Source of the DNA: Anaerolineae bacterium
Lineage (GTDB): Bacteria > Chloroflexota > Anaerolineae > JACIWR01
Assembly: GCA_024653325.1 (NCBI GenBank)
Contig: JANLFX010000009.1
Span: 1-58,520 of the forward strand
Direction: 5' to 3'
Length of the DNA stretch: 58,520 nucleotides
Notes under the pieces: model-generated
What the model saw: only the letters and a program-made list of their open reading frames with translations
The model's database searches: none
What the model was told of the DNA's origin: nothing
Part shown: in pieces, positions 32,381 through 40,192 of the stretch
Position numbering within the stretch: position 1 is the stretch's first letter
How the letters are laid out: every line of letters begins with the position of its first letter
Translations under genes and position numbers: made by a program

Positions 32381-33697
32381 ATGCGCTATCAACTGATCTC
32401 CCTGGGTTGTCCCAAAAATACCGTGGATGCTCAGGGAATGGCTCGCCTGCTGGACGCAGCCGGCCATGTATCCACCGAAGATGCGCAGGATGCTGACCTG
32501 CTCATCGTCAATACCTGCGGCTTCATCGCCGAGGCTCGAGAGGAATCACTGGCCGTTTTGCGAGAGCTGGCCGCTTCTCTGCGTCCTGGACAGCGACTGA
32601 TAGCTGCCGGATGCATGGCTCAATATACGCCAGAAATACTGCGCCAGACCATTCCGGAGCTGAGCGGGCTACTGGGCACTCGCCGTTGGAGCGAGGTGCT
32701 GAACCTGATAGAACAAATGCAACAGCAGTCCACGCCGGTTGTCTGGCTCGGCGATCCGCCGGGCGGGCTGGTGGCATCGGCGGGCTGGCCGCGTATTGCT
32801 GTACAGGGTGCCAGCGCTTACCTCAAAATCGCCGAGGGATGTAGTGCGCCTTGCGCCTTCTGCGCCATTCCTGCTATCAAAGGCCCTGCTCGCAGCCGGC
32901 CCATGGCTGCTGTGGTCAGCGACGCCCGCGCGCTGGTGGCCGCGGGCGTGAAAGAAATTGTGCTGATCGCCCAGGATACCACCGCCTATGGTCGGGATCA
33001 AAAGCAGAACGATGCTCTGCCTGATCTGATCAGAGCTATCCTGGAAGCTACACCCGAGTTACTCTGGTTGCGTTTGATGTACACCTACCCGCAACACGTC
33101 ACTCCACGCCTGATCGAAACCATGGTCCGCTATCCTCAGGTCTGTCACTACCTGGACATGCCCCTCCAGCACGGCCATCCCGATGTTCTGCGCCGGATGC
33201 GCCGTCCACATGATATACAGCGTATTCTCCGCTTGATTGAGGACCTGCGCACGGCTATGCCCGATATTGCCCTGCGCACCTCATTCATCGTCGGCTACCC
33301 TGGCGAGAGCGAGGGCGAGTTCGAGACGCTGCTGGATTTCGTCGCCGAAATAGCCTTCGATCACGTGGGCACCTTTACCTATTCTCCCGAAATCGGTACC
33401 CCGGCGGCTGACCTTCCCGGCCAGTTGCCCGATGAAGTGAAGATGGAACGTTATGAGCGATTGATGAGCCTGCAACAGGGCATCTCACTGGAGCGCAATC
33501 GTGCGCAGGTGGGACGCACGCTGGACGTGCTGTTAGAGGGTTGTGGCGATGGGCTGAGCGTCGGGCGGTCGTACCGCGACGCGCCGGAGATTGATGGCCT
33601 GGTGATTGTCACCGACGAACTGCCGGTGGGGGAAATGGTGCCAGTGTATATCGAAAAAGCGATGGAATACGACCTGCAAGGCCGTGTCATTGCGTAA
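32381..33697 (+). CDS. rimO: RimO, ribosomal protein S12 methylthiotransferase
   Basis: The 438-residue radical-SAM enzyme has the N-terminal UPF0004 domain (ISLGCPKNTVDAQ, VNTCGFI, AAGCMAQ: three cluster cysteines). The radical-SAM motif is CSAPCAFCAIP. A C-terminal TRAM domain contains SYRDAPEIDG, which distinguishes RimO from MiaB. It adds a methylthio group to an aspartate of S12. The stop TAA lies in the left arm of the hairpin shared with the convergent DUF1232 gene. Confidence 0.95.
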   Translation: MRYQLISLGCPKNTVDAQGMARLLDAAGHVSTEDAQDADLLIVNTCGFIAEAREESLAVLRELAASLRPGQRLIAAGCMAQYTPEILRQTIPELSGLLGTRRWSEVLNLIEQMQQQSTPVVWLGDPPGGLVASAGWPRIAVQGASAYLKIAEGCSAPCAFCAIPAIKGPARSRPMAAVVSDARALVAAGVKEIVLIAQDTTAYGRDQKQNDALPDLIRAILEATPELLWLRLMYTYPQHVTPRLIETMVRYPQVCHYLDMPLQHGHPDVLRRMRRPHDIQRILRLIEDLRTAMPDIALRTSFIVGYPGESEGEFETLLDFVAEIAFDHVGTFTYSPEIGTPAADLPGQLPDEVKMERYERLMSLQQGISLERNRAQVGRTLDVLLEGCGDGLSVGRSYRDAPEIDGLVIVTDELPVGEMVPVYIEKAMEYDLQGRVIA

Positions 33698-33719
33698 GAC
33701 GGGTTGAAGCCCGTCTTAC
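33694..33719. terminator. GTAA hairpin whose two arms carry the stops of two convergent genes
   Basis: Arms GTAAGACGGG (33694-33703) and CCCGTCTTAC (33710-33719) enclose TTGAAG. The rimO stop is 33695-33697 and the DUF1232 stop is 33716-33718, one in each arm. Confidence 0.85.
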
Positions 33720-34141
33720 TGGGTTAAATCGGGTTTGTCACTGTCCCCGACCACTTCGTAGTCTACATCAATCACCTGGGACGGGGGCGCGGACTTCAAT
33801 TCTGGTGCGGAAGTTTTTTCACCATTAACCGTGCGCCAGGGGTTCATCTGGGCCGTGATCTGCTCCAGATGCTCTTGCACGATATTTTGCGGACAGAGCT
33901 GGATAAACCCCCAGATACCGAGCATGATCACGGAAAGGTCATCGAGCTGGCCCAGACCCAGGAGGGCATCAGGGATGATATCAATCGGGGAGAGAATGTA
34001 GAGAAGCGTGGCTGGCGGGATGAGTTTCTGCCAGATAGGTACCCGAGAATCCCGGAACAGCCGCCAGGCCAGTCTGAGGTTCTTGATAATCTCGGTTAAT
34101 AATCCGGTTTGTTCCTCCGGTGCGCTCAACCTTTTGGTCAT
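33716..34141 (-). CDS. DUF1232 (YkvA-like) membrane protein
   Basis: The 141-residue protein has a DUF1232 segment (IPPATLLYILSPIDIIPDAL, GLGQLDDLSVIMLGIWGF) with one or two hydrophobic helices and a polar C-terminal tail. The function of the family is unknown. The ATG follows CCAGGAGGGCACG. Its probable promoter (34161-34189) draws its -35 box from a tandem octamer repeat. The stop lies in a hairpin shared with rimO. Confidence 0.87.
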   Translation of the reverse strand: MTKRLSAPEEQTGLLTEIIKNLRLAWRLFRDSRVPIWQKLIPPATLLYILSPIDIIPDALLGLGQLDDLSVIMLGIWGFIQLCPQNIVQEHLEQITAQMNPWRTVNGEKTSAPELKSAPPSQVIDVDYEVVGDSDKPDLTQ

Positions 34142-34160
34142 CGTGCCCTCCTGGAAGGGT

Positions 34161-34189
34161 ATTATAGTAGCAAATCAGCAAATCGGCAA
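34161..34189 (-). promoter_or_regulatory. Probable DUF1232 promoter, -35 box inside octamer repeat
   Basis: On the minus strand TTGCCG (34189-34184) and TATAAT (34166-34161) are spaced by 17 bases. The -35 hexamer is part of the AGCAAATC repeat array. Confidence 0.6.
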
Positions 34190-34216
34190 ATCGGCAAGTC
34201 AGCAAGTCAGCGAATC
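34169..34216. repeat. Octamer tandem repeat (AGCRARTC)6
   Basis: Six units follow directly: AGCAAATC twice, GGCAAATC, GGCAAGTC, AGCAAGTC, AGCGAATC. The same family occurs reversed at 6003-6032. The array ends 19 bases before the thioesterase start. Confidence 0.85.
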
Positions 34217-34235
34217 AACGAGGAAGGGGGAAACT

Positions 34236-34631
34236 ATGGGAATTGAGGATATTGTGCCGGGTCTGGTAGGCCAGGCGGAGTTGGTCGTCGCCGAGGAGAA
34301 CACGGCCCGTCATTTGGGCAGCGGGAATGTGTCCGTGCTGGCCACGCCGGAGATGGTGCGCCTGATGGAGCGAGCCAGCGTGGCTGCGGTGGATCACCTC
34401 CTGCCCTCCGGTCAGCATACGGTGGGGGTCCACCTGGACGTGCGCCACCTGGCCGCCACGCCGGTGGGCATGCGCGTCGTCGCTCGCTCGGAACTGGTGG
34501 CCGTGGAGGGGCGCAAGCTCACCTTTCACGTGGAAGTCCACGATGAGGTGGAAAAAGTGGGCGAGGGCACCCACGGACGGATGATCATTGACCTGGACCG
34601 TTTTCGCGCGCGGGTGGAACGCAAACGGTAA
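34236..34631 (+). CDS. Hotdog-fold thioesterase (FlK-like)
   Basis: The 131-residue protein has a single hotdog domain resembling fluoroacetyl-CoA thioesterase FlK and its relatives: HLGSGNVSVLATPEMVRLME, HTVGVHLDVRHLAATPVG and GEGTHGRMIID. It probably hydrolyses a short acyl-CoA; the substrate is unknown. The ATG at 34236 follows GAGGAAGGGGG; the longer ORF that begins at 34008 is antisense to the DUF1232 gene and is rejected. Confidence 0.85.
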   Translation: MGIEDIVPGLVGQAELVVAEENTARHLGSGNVSVLATPEMVRLMERASVAAVDHLLPSGQHTVGVHLDVRHLAATPVGMRVVARSELVAVEGRKLTFHVEVHDEVEKVGEGTHGRMIIDLDRFRARVERKR

Positions 34632-34635
34632 CCGC

Positions 34636-34663
34636 GTAGAATGGGCTTCAAGCCCGTTTTTAC
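34636..34663. repeat. GTAG hairpin after the thioesterase gene
   Basis: GTAGAATGGGCTT and AAGCCCGTTTTTAC pair with GU and one bulge. It begins 5 bases after the thioesterase stop. Confidence 0.7.
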
Positions 34664-34683
34664 AACGTATCGGGAGGTGGATT

Positions 34684-35193
34684 GTGGAATTCTCGGAACT
34701 GATTACCAGACGCTACTCTGTACGGGCTTACCGACCAGACCCGGTGGAGGACGAGAAATTGCAGGGGGTGTTGGAGGCAGCGCGTCTGGCCCCCACTGCC
34801 GCTAACCGGCAACCATTTCAGCTCATCGTGATCCACACAGCAGGCCGGGAAAAGGAGTTGAAGCGCATATACAATGCGGATTGGTTCACGCGCGCTCCTT
34901 TGATCATCTGTGCGTGCAGCGTGCCGGCCCAGGGTTGGAGCCGCAAGGATGGCAAGAACTACAGTGACGTAGACGTGGCCATCGTCATGGATCACCTGGT
35001 GCTGGCTGCCACCGATGCCGGACTGGGCACGTGCTGGATCGGCGCCTTTGATCCGGATGCGGCGCGGGAGGTGCTGGGCTTGCCCGAGGGTGTGGAACCG
35101 ATTGCTTTTACGCCTTTGGGTTACCCGGCGGACCAACCCCGGCCCAAAAGACGCAAAGCCCTGTCCGAGCTGGTGCGATATGAACGGTGGTAA
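34684..35193 (+). CDS. Nitroreductase-family flavoprotein
   Basis: The 169-residue protein has the FMN-binding start ITRRYSVRAYRPDPVED, LEAARLAPTAANRQPFQLIV, and GLGTCWIGAFD and PLGYPAD in the second half. It reduces an unidentified quinone, nitro compound or similar. It is on the short side for the family (about 170-220). The start is GTG at 34684 after CGGGAGGTGG; the ATG at 34588 lies in the thioesterase gene and is rejected. Confidence 0.9.
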   Translation: MEFSELITRRYSVRAYRPDPVEDEKLQGVLEAARLAPTAANRQPFQLIVIHTAGREKELKRIYNADWFTRAPLIICACSVPAQGWSRKDGKNYSDVDVAIVMDHLVLAATDAGLGTCWIGAFDPDAAREVLGLPEGVEPIAFTPLGYPADQPRPKRRKALSELVRYERW

Positions 35194-35911
35194 AAGTAGG
35201 GCAAGACGTTGTCTTGCTCTACAAAGGGAATCTTGGGAGGAGTTGAACAGCCAGATTGTGAGCTGTGCAGCCTGTCCTCGGTTGGTAGCTTACCGGCAGG
35301 AGGTGGCCCGCATTAAACGGCGAGCTTTCCTGGGCTGGGAATATTGGGGCCGTCCTGTGCCAGGCTTCGGTGATCGTCACGCGCGGCTCCTGATCGTCGG
35401 TCTGGCTCCGGCCGCCCATGGGGCCAATCGCACCGGACGCATGTTCACCGGCGACAGTTCAGGCCACACGCTAATCGAAGCCCTTTACCGTTTCGGATTT
35501 GCCAACCAACCCACATCGCAACATCGGAACGACGGTTTGGAGCTAGACGATGCTTTCCTCACCGCCGTGGTACGCTGTGTACCGCCGAACAACCGGCCAA
35601 CCCGTGAGGAACAAAACAATTGCCGGGCCTATCTGGCGCGGGAACTGCTTTTGCTTTCCTCGGTGCGGGTCGTGCTGGTTCTGGGACGTATCGCCTTTGA
35701 CGGCTATCTGGCATTGCTGCAGGAGCAGGGGGTAGACGTTCCTTACCTGACTTTCCACCACGGCGCTTTCTACGACTTCGCTCCCCCCTTGCCTGCCCTG
35801 GTTGTCTCCTATCATCCCAGTCGCCAGAACACCCAGACCGGTCGCCTGACCCCAGAAATGCTGGATGTGGTCCTGGCCCGAATCCGGGCACTGCTAGGAA
35901 ATACACTGTGA
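35180..35911 (+). CDS. Family 5 (UDGb-type) uracil-DNA glycosylase
   Basis: The product has the Fe-S cysteines and motifs of family 4/5 UDGs: CAACPRL near the start, GLAPAAHGANRTGRMFTGD (motif 1 of family 5) and SYHPSRQNTQTGRLT near the end. It removes uracil and perhaps other deaminated bases from DNA. The start is uncertain. The ATG at 35180 overlaps the nitroreductase end and would translate a hairpin repeat. A TTG at 35243 (MNSQIVSCAACPRL) fits family N-termini better but has a poorly spaced ribosome site. The stop overlaps the next start in GTGA. Confidence 0.88.
   Translation: MNGGKSRARRCLALQRESWEELNSQIVSCAACPRLVAYRQEVARIKRRAFLGWEYWGRPVPGFGDRHARLLIVGLAPAAHGANRTGRMFTGDSSGHTLIEALYRFGFANQPTSQHRNDGLELDDAFLTAVVRCVPPNNRPTREEQNNCRAYLARELLLLSSVRVVLVLGRIAFDGYLALLQEQGVDVPYLTFHHGAFYDFAPPLPALVVSYHPSRQNTQTGRLTPEMLDVVLARIRALLGNTL
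35196..35222. repeat. GTAG hairpin between nitroreductase and UDG genes
   Basis: Arms GTAGGGCAAGAC (35196-35207) and GTCTTGCTCTAC (35211-35222) enclose GTT. It begins 2 bases after the nitroreductase TAA. Confidence 0.82.
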
Positions 35912-36516
35912 GCAAAAACTTCGACTACGAACGCTTCTACGATCTAATCGCCCCGGTCTACGGTGTTGCCATGCGCCTGATCCCGGTGTGGCGGCACTAC
36001 ACGGAAGTGGTACTTTCCTGGTTGCCCCCAAGCGGCGCCGTGCTGGAGATTGGCCCAGGTCCCGGTTTGCTGCTGACGAAACTGGTTGAACGATATTCGC
36101 TGGCCGTTGGCCTGGACCTTTCATCGGGTATGCTCCGGCAGGCGCAGCGCCGTCTACGCTGCGCCCATCTGTCGGTGCGCCTGGTCCGCGCTGAGGCCAC
36201 GCACCTGCCTTTTCCTGCAGGCAGCTTTGATGGGATAGTCATCACCTTCACGTTCAGTGCTATCCCCAATGGTCTGGCCGCCATGGAGGAGATGGCCCGC
36301 GTGCTGCGTGCGGGGGGCAGACTAACCCTGGTGGACGCCGGTATGCCCGGCGATGGGAATCCGCTCGGCACGGGCCTGGCCCGGCTATGGGAGAAGTTCG
36401 GTGACTTCATGCGGGACGAGGCAGCATTGATGCGCGAGGCCGGGCTGGAGGTCATCGAATGCCGTGAATTCGGCGCTTTCAATAGCATCCGCTTGGTGGT
36501 GGGCCGTCAACCATGA
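35908..36516 (+). CDS. Class I SAM-dependent methyltransferase
   Basis: The 202-residue protein has the SAM motif VLEIGPGPGLLLTKL, acidic loop AVGLDLSSGMLRQAQ, EATHLPFPAGSFDGIV and post-motif LRAGGRLTLVD. It resembles UbiE/MenG-type small-molecule methyltransferases, but the substrate cannot be named. The GTG start overlaps the UDG stop by 4 bases, so the two are translationally coupled. Confidence 0.88.
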   Translation: MSKNFDYERFYDLIAPVYGVAMRLIPVWRHYTEVVLSWLPPSGAVLEIGPGPGLLLTKLVERYSLAVGLDLSSGMLRQAQRRLRCAHLSVRLVRAEATHLPFPAGSFDGIVITFTFSAIPNGLAAMEEMARVLRAGGRLTLVDAGMPGDGNPLGTGLARLWEKFGDFMRDEAALMREAGLEVIECREFGAFNSIRLVVGRQP

Positions 36517-36611
36517 ACACACGCGGCGCACCGGGTGTTGGTCGGGCTCAAGCGACTGGCCAGAGGTGAAACGGTGATTCTTCGTCAAGCTACCGGCATC
36601 TGGAGGTACAC

Positions 36612-38897
36612 GTGCACGAGTTTCTGGAAGGCACGGTAGAGCGCATCACCTATAGCCACGAGGAGACGGGTTACACCGTGGCCCGGCTGGCCGTGGATGG
36701 TCAACCCGACCTGGTGACCATCGTCGGCAACCTGCTGGACATCAACGTGGGTGAGCGGTTGCGTCTGGAGGGCTTCTGGACCACTCATGCCCAGTATGGA
36801 CGCCAGTTCAAGGTCGTCAACTACAAGACCGTGCTGCCCGCCACCGTGGAAGGCATCCGCCGATACCTGGGCTCCGGCCTGATCAAGGGCATTGGGCCGG
36901 TCACTGCCCGGCGCATCGTCAACAAATTCGGGGCCGGTACACTGGATATTATCGAACACCACCCCGAGCGCCTGCTGGAAGTGCTGGGGGTAGGCCGCAA
37001 ACGAGTGCAGATGATCACCCGCGCCTGGGAGGAGCAGCGACGTATCAAAGAGGTGATGCTATTCCTCCAATCGCACCAGGTGAGCACCAGTCTGGCGGTG
37101 AAGATCTACAAACAATATGGTGACGAGGCTATCGCCGTTGTACAGGAAAACCCTTACCGCCTGGCCCGCGATGTCTACGGCATCGGCTTCCTGACGGCGG
37201 ATAAAATCGCCCGGGACCTGGGTTTGCCTGCTGATTCCCCCCAGCGAGTAGCGGCAGGTATCTCTTACGTACTGAGTGAGCTGGCCGATGAAGGGCATGT
37301 GTACGTCCCTCAGGATACTCTTATAGCCGAGGCTGCCAAAATCTTGGCCGTGCCGCCTGATTTGGTGCAGGAAAGCCTGGAACAGTTGGAGGACGAGGAG
37401 CAGGTACATCGGGAGACGATTGTGTATAGTGCACCGGAACGGAGGGGCGGAGTAAAACTGGGGGAACCCGGAGTAGGGGAACTCGGGGGGAAACAGGGGG
37501 AACTCAGGGAGGAGCGAGCGGTTTATCTTCTGCCCTTCTACTATGGTGAAGTCGGGGTAGCTGGCTGTCTGCGGGCCTTGCTCGACGCAGACCGCAGCCG
37601 CTTGAGTTTCTACCGCTCGGCGAATTGGGAACAAGTTTTTGCTTATCTGGCCGAATCCTCGCAGTTGCAACTCTCATCGCAGCAGCAGGAGGCAGTGCGC
37701 ACGGCCCTCACTCACAAGGTGACTGTGCTCACCGGTGGGCCGGGCACCGGCAAAACGACCACCGTGCAGACCATCATCCGCCTGCTGGAGGCCCGCCGCC
37801 GTTCTTATGCCCTGGCTTCACCGACAGGCCGCGCCGCCAAACGCCTGAGCGAGGCTACCGACCGCCCGGCCCAGACCGTGCACCGCCTGCTGGAATACTC
37901 GCCAGCCGAGGGATTCAAGCGCAACGAAAACAATCCGCTGAACGTGGACATGGTGATCGTTGACGAAGTGAGCATGCTGGACCTCCTGCTGACCAATCAT
38001 CTGCTCAAAGCCATCCCCGTGGATGCGCACCTGTTGTTGGTAGGCGATGTGGACCAGCTTCCCTCGGTGGGGGCAGGCAACGTTTTGCGCGATGTCATTG
38101 ACTCCGGTCAGGCGGCGGTAGTGCGGCTGGATACTATCTTCCGCCAGGCAGCCGATAGCTACATCGTGGTCAACGCGCACCGCATCAACCATGGACAAAT
38201 GCCCCTTTTCCCCAAAGGAGCCAGAGATTTCTTCCTGTTTGTCAAAGACGATCCCGACGAGGCAGCCGATTTGCTGGTGGACATTGTCCAAAACCGTATC
38301 CCGCGTAAGTTCGGGTTCCGGCCCCTGGACGACGTACAGGTGCTCAGTCCCATGTATCGCGGAGCGGTAGGTGTGGCCAACCTGAATGCCCGGCTGCAGG
38401 CGGCTCTGAATCCGCCGGGACCGCACAAACCGGAGCGTCGGGTCGGGGGGCGGGTGTTCAGGGTCGGAGATCGGGTCATTCAACTGCGGAACAACTACGA
38501 CCTCGAGGTGTTCAATGGCGACGTGGGGCGCATCGCGGCCATTGACCTCGTGAACCAGACGCTCACCGTGGACATGGATGGTCGTTTGGTGCAATACGAC
38601 TGGGCCGACGCTGACCAGTTGGCTCACGCTTTCGCCATATCGGTACATAAAAGCCAGGGCAGCGAATATCCGGTAGTGGTCATGCCGGTGATGACCACCC
38701 ATTACATGATGTTGACCCGCCCGATTCTTTATACCGGGGTCACGCGAGCCCGTAATCTGGTCGTTCTGGTTGGGAGCAAGCGGGCGATTGCCATCGCCGT
38801 GCACAACAACCGGGTAGCCGATCGTCATTCCGCGTTGGATGTGCGCTTGCTGGGTAAGCCTGTCCCACATTGCATAAATCACAAAATGATGATATAA
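36612..38897 (+). CDS. recD2: RecD2-type 5'-3' DNA helicase
   Basis: The 761-residue protein has the RecD2 N-terminal OB and helix-hairpin-helix region (LIKGIGPVTARRIVNKFG). Two RecA-like motor domains follow: Walker A GGPGTGKTTT, MVIVDEVSMLD, LVGDVDQLPSVGAGNVL, and motif VI ILYTGVTRARN. It acts in DNA repair without RecBC. Residues about 277-303 are an unusual glycine- and glutamate-rich insert coded by a G-rich repeat. The start is GTG at 36612 after TGGAGG. A promoter lies in its last codons and drives whatever follows. Confidence 0.95.
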   Translation: MHEFLEGTVERITYSHEETGYTVARLAVDGQPDLVTIVGNLLDINVGERLRLEGFWTTHAQYGRQFKVVNYKTVLPATVEGIRRYLGSGLIKGIGPVTARRIVNKFGAGTLDIIEHHPERLLEVLGVGRKRVQMITRAWEEQRRIKEVMLFLQSHQVSTSLAVKIYKQYGDEAIAVVQENPYRLARDVYGIGFLTADKIARDLGLPADSPQRVAAGISYVLSELADEGHVYVPQDTLIAEAAKILAVPPDLVQESLEQLEDEEQVHRETIVYSAPERRGGVKLGEPGVGELGGKQGELREERAVYLLPFYYGEVGVAGCLRALLDADRSRLSFYRSANWEQVFAYLAESSQLQLSSQQQEAVRTALTHKVTVLTGGPGTGKTTTVQTIIRLLEARRRSYALASPTGRAAKRLSEATDRPAQTVHRLLEYSPAEGFKRNENNPLNVDMVIVDEVSMLDLLLTNHLLKAIPVDAHLLLVGDVDQLPSVGAGNVLRDVIDSGQAAVVRLDTIFRQAADSYIVVNAHRINHGQMPLFPKGARDFFLFVKDDPDEAADLLVDIVQNRIPRKFGFRPLDDVQVLSPMYRGAVGVANLNARLQAALNPPGPHKPERRVGGRVFRVGDRVIQLRNNYDLEVFNGDVGRIAAIDLVNQTLTVDMDGRLVQYDWADADQLAHAFAISVHKSQGSEYPVVVMPVMTTHYMMLTRPILYTGVTRARNLVVLVGSKRAIAIAVHNNRVADRHSALDVRLLGKPVPHCINHKMMI
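37452..37516. repeat. G-rich imperfect direct repeats inside recD2
   Basis: The motif GGGGAACCCGG / GGGGAACTCGG / GGGGGAACTCAGG recurs three times and codes for the LGEPGVGELGGKQGELREE segment. The reading frame is kept. Confidence 0.65.
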
Positions 38898-38898
38898 T
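38870..38898 (+). promoter_or_regulatory. Strong promoter at the 3' end of recD2
   Basis: TTGCAT (38870-38875) and TATAAT (38893-38898) are spaced by 17 bases. The -10 box overlaps the recD2 stop. A strong AGGAGG lies at 38915-38920. No large gene follows before etfB. Confidence 0.75.
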
Positions 38899-38928
38899 GG
38901 CAGCCGATAGAGTCAGGAGGTGGGAGCA

Positions 38929-39021
38929 ATGATGCCCCAGGACCTCCAGGATGGAGGATGTGCTGGTCATGTATTTCGCGCTGACCGAAAAGCCCAGGCA
39001 GATTCAACGGACAGTGCGTAG
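38929..39021 (+). CDS. Candidate small protein of 30 residues
   Basis: The ORF (MMPQDLQDGGCAGHVFRAD and 11 more residues) starts 8 bases after AGGAGG and about 25 bases downstream of the predicted transcription start. No family is recognised. A second, overlapping ORF in another frame starts at 38951 (ATG, 61 codons, to 39136), with a weaker ribosome site. Either, both or neither may be translated; the transcript could also be a non-coding RNA. Confidence 0.35.
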   Translation: MMPQDLQDGGCAGHVFRADRKAQADSTDSA

Positions 39022-39159
39022 TTTCTCCGAGCAGGAGACTGTTGTAATTGCAGGTAGTGTTATCAAGGTCCATTCCTTGATACCGTTATCGCCCAAGATG
39101 GCCGTCCAGGGCTTTCTTGGGCATTTATGTGCCTGACAATTGAACCGGAATACCGTAAC

Positions 39160-39330
39160 GCGGCGTTCATGCCGCAACCAGCCGTCCGCCTGCGCGGACG
39201 GCCACAATACCGCGTCGGCGCAGGCCGACGCCCGGCCGAAGGCCTCACAGGTGCGACCTCGGTCGCGATTCCCTCAGGGTTCCGACTAGCAGATTATTTT
39301 CTTAAAGTTCGTAAGTCGTCACTACGAATC
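39160..39330. mobile_element. MITE-like multi-hairpin element, copy 1 (left end missing)
   Basis: The core 39178-39310 matches, in inverted orientation, 46653-46784. It is a chain of small hairpins: GCGGC/GCCGC (39160-39175), GCCGTCCGC/GCGGACGGC (39181-39202), GCGTCGGC/GCCGACGC (39212-39231), GCGACC/GGTCGC (39253-39266) and CCCTCAGGG. The right end CTAGCAGATTATTTTCTTAA continues into AAGTCGTCACTACGAA, as in copy 2. No matching left end is found. Together with the candidate small ORF this fills the 479-base gap between recD2 and etfB. Confidence 0.75.
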
Positions 39331-39376
39331 CGAATTCCCATGAGTATCTTATAATTCGAGAAAGGAGGACCGGACA

Positions 39377-40174
39377 TTGCACGCCATAGTTTGCATCAAG
39401 CAGGTTCCCGACACCACGGAGGTCAAAATCGATCCCGAACGGGGGACGCTGATCCGGGAAGGGGTGCCCAGTATCGTCAATCCCTTCGATACCTATGCCA
39501 TCGAGGAGGCTTTGCTGCTGAAAGAGAAGTTTGGGGGCAAAGTGACGGTGATCTCGATGGGCCCACCCCAAGCCGTCGAGGCCCTCAAAGAAGCCGTGGC
39601 CATGGGCGCGGATGAGGCTATCTTGCTCAGCGATCGGGCTTTTGCCGGAGCAGATACCTGGGCCACAGCCTATACCCTGTGCAGCGCCATCAAGAAAATC
39701 GGCGATTTCGATGTCATTCTCTGCGGCCGCCAGGCTATTGACGGAGATACCGGCCAGGTGGGGCCCGGCATTGCCACCCAGTTGGGCATTAACCAGCTCA
39801 CCTACGTCTTTAAGATTCAAGACATTGATTTTGAGAAGCGAACGATCCGGGTTGAGCGGTTGGTGGAGGAGGGCCGTGAGGTGGTGACTTCCACTCTGCC
39901 CTGTTTGCTCACCGTGGTCAAAGACATCAACCAACCCCGCTATCCTACTTTCATGGGCATTCGCCGCGCGGCGAAGATGCAGATTCCCACTTGGACAGCG
40001 GCTGAAATGAATGTCAACCCTGATCTCATTGGCCTGACCGGTTCACCGACCAAGGTGGTCAGGGTGTTCACCCCACCGGCCCGCGAAGGCGAATGCGATC
40101 TGGTGACGGCAGATTCCCCCGAGCAGGCCGCCGAGATTCTGGCGGAGAAGTTGCTGGCCGAGAAGATCATTTAG
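39377..40174 (+). CDS. etfB: Electron transfer flavoprotein beta subunit
   Basis: The 265-residue protein has the EtfB fold: MHAIVCIKQVPDTTEVKID, NPFDTYAIEEALLLKEKFGG, GRQAIDGDTGQVGPGIATQLG and the C-terminal loop PRYPTFMGIRRAAKM. It pairs with EtfA to accept electrons from acyl-CoA dehydrogenases; in bifurcating complexes it holds the second FAD. The start is TTG at 39377, 8 bases after AGGAGG. The gap to etfA is 18 bases. Confidence 0.95.
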   Translation: MHAIVCIKQVPDTTEVKIDPERGTLIREGVPSIVNPFDTYAIEEALLLKEKFGGKVTVISMGPPQAVEALKEAVAMGADEAILLSDRAFAGADTWATAYTLCSAIKKIGDFDVILCGRQAIDGDTGQVGPGIATQLGINQLTYVFKIQDIDFEKRTIRVERLVEEGREVVTSTLPCLLTVVKDINQPRYPTFMGIRRAAKMQIPTWTAAEMNVNPDLIGLTGSPTKVVRVFTPPAREGECDLVTADSPEQAAEILAEKLLAEKII

Positions 40175-40192
40175 CCACATAGGAGGATTACA

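Noticed and set aside
34169..34216. Possible CRISPR-like repeat array
   Set aside because: Units are 8 bases long and directly abut, with no spacers. No cas genes are present anywhere in the window.
34008..34235. N-terminal extension of the thioesterase ORF
   Set aside because: The extension is antisense to the DUF1232 gene and crosses an octamer repeat; the hotdog domain begins at the ATG at 34236, which has a ribosome site.
36585..38882. Long minus-strand ORFs opposite recD2
   Set aside because: They are shadows of recD2, with no recognisable domains or ribosome sites.
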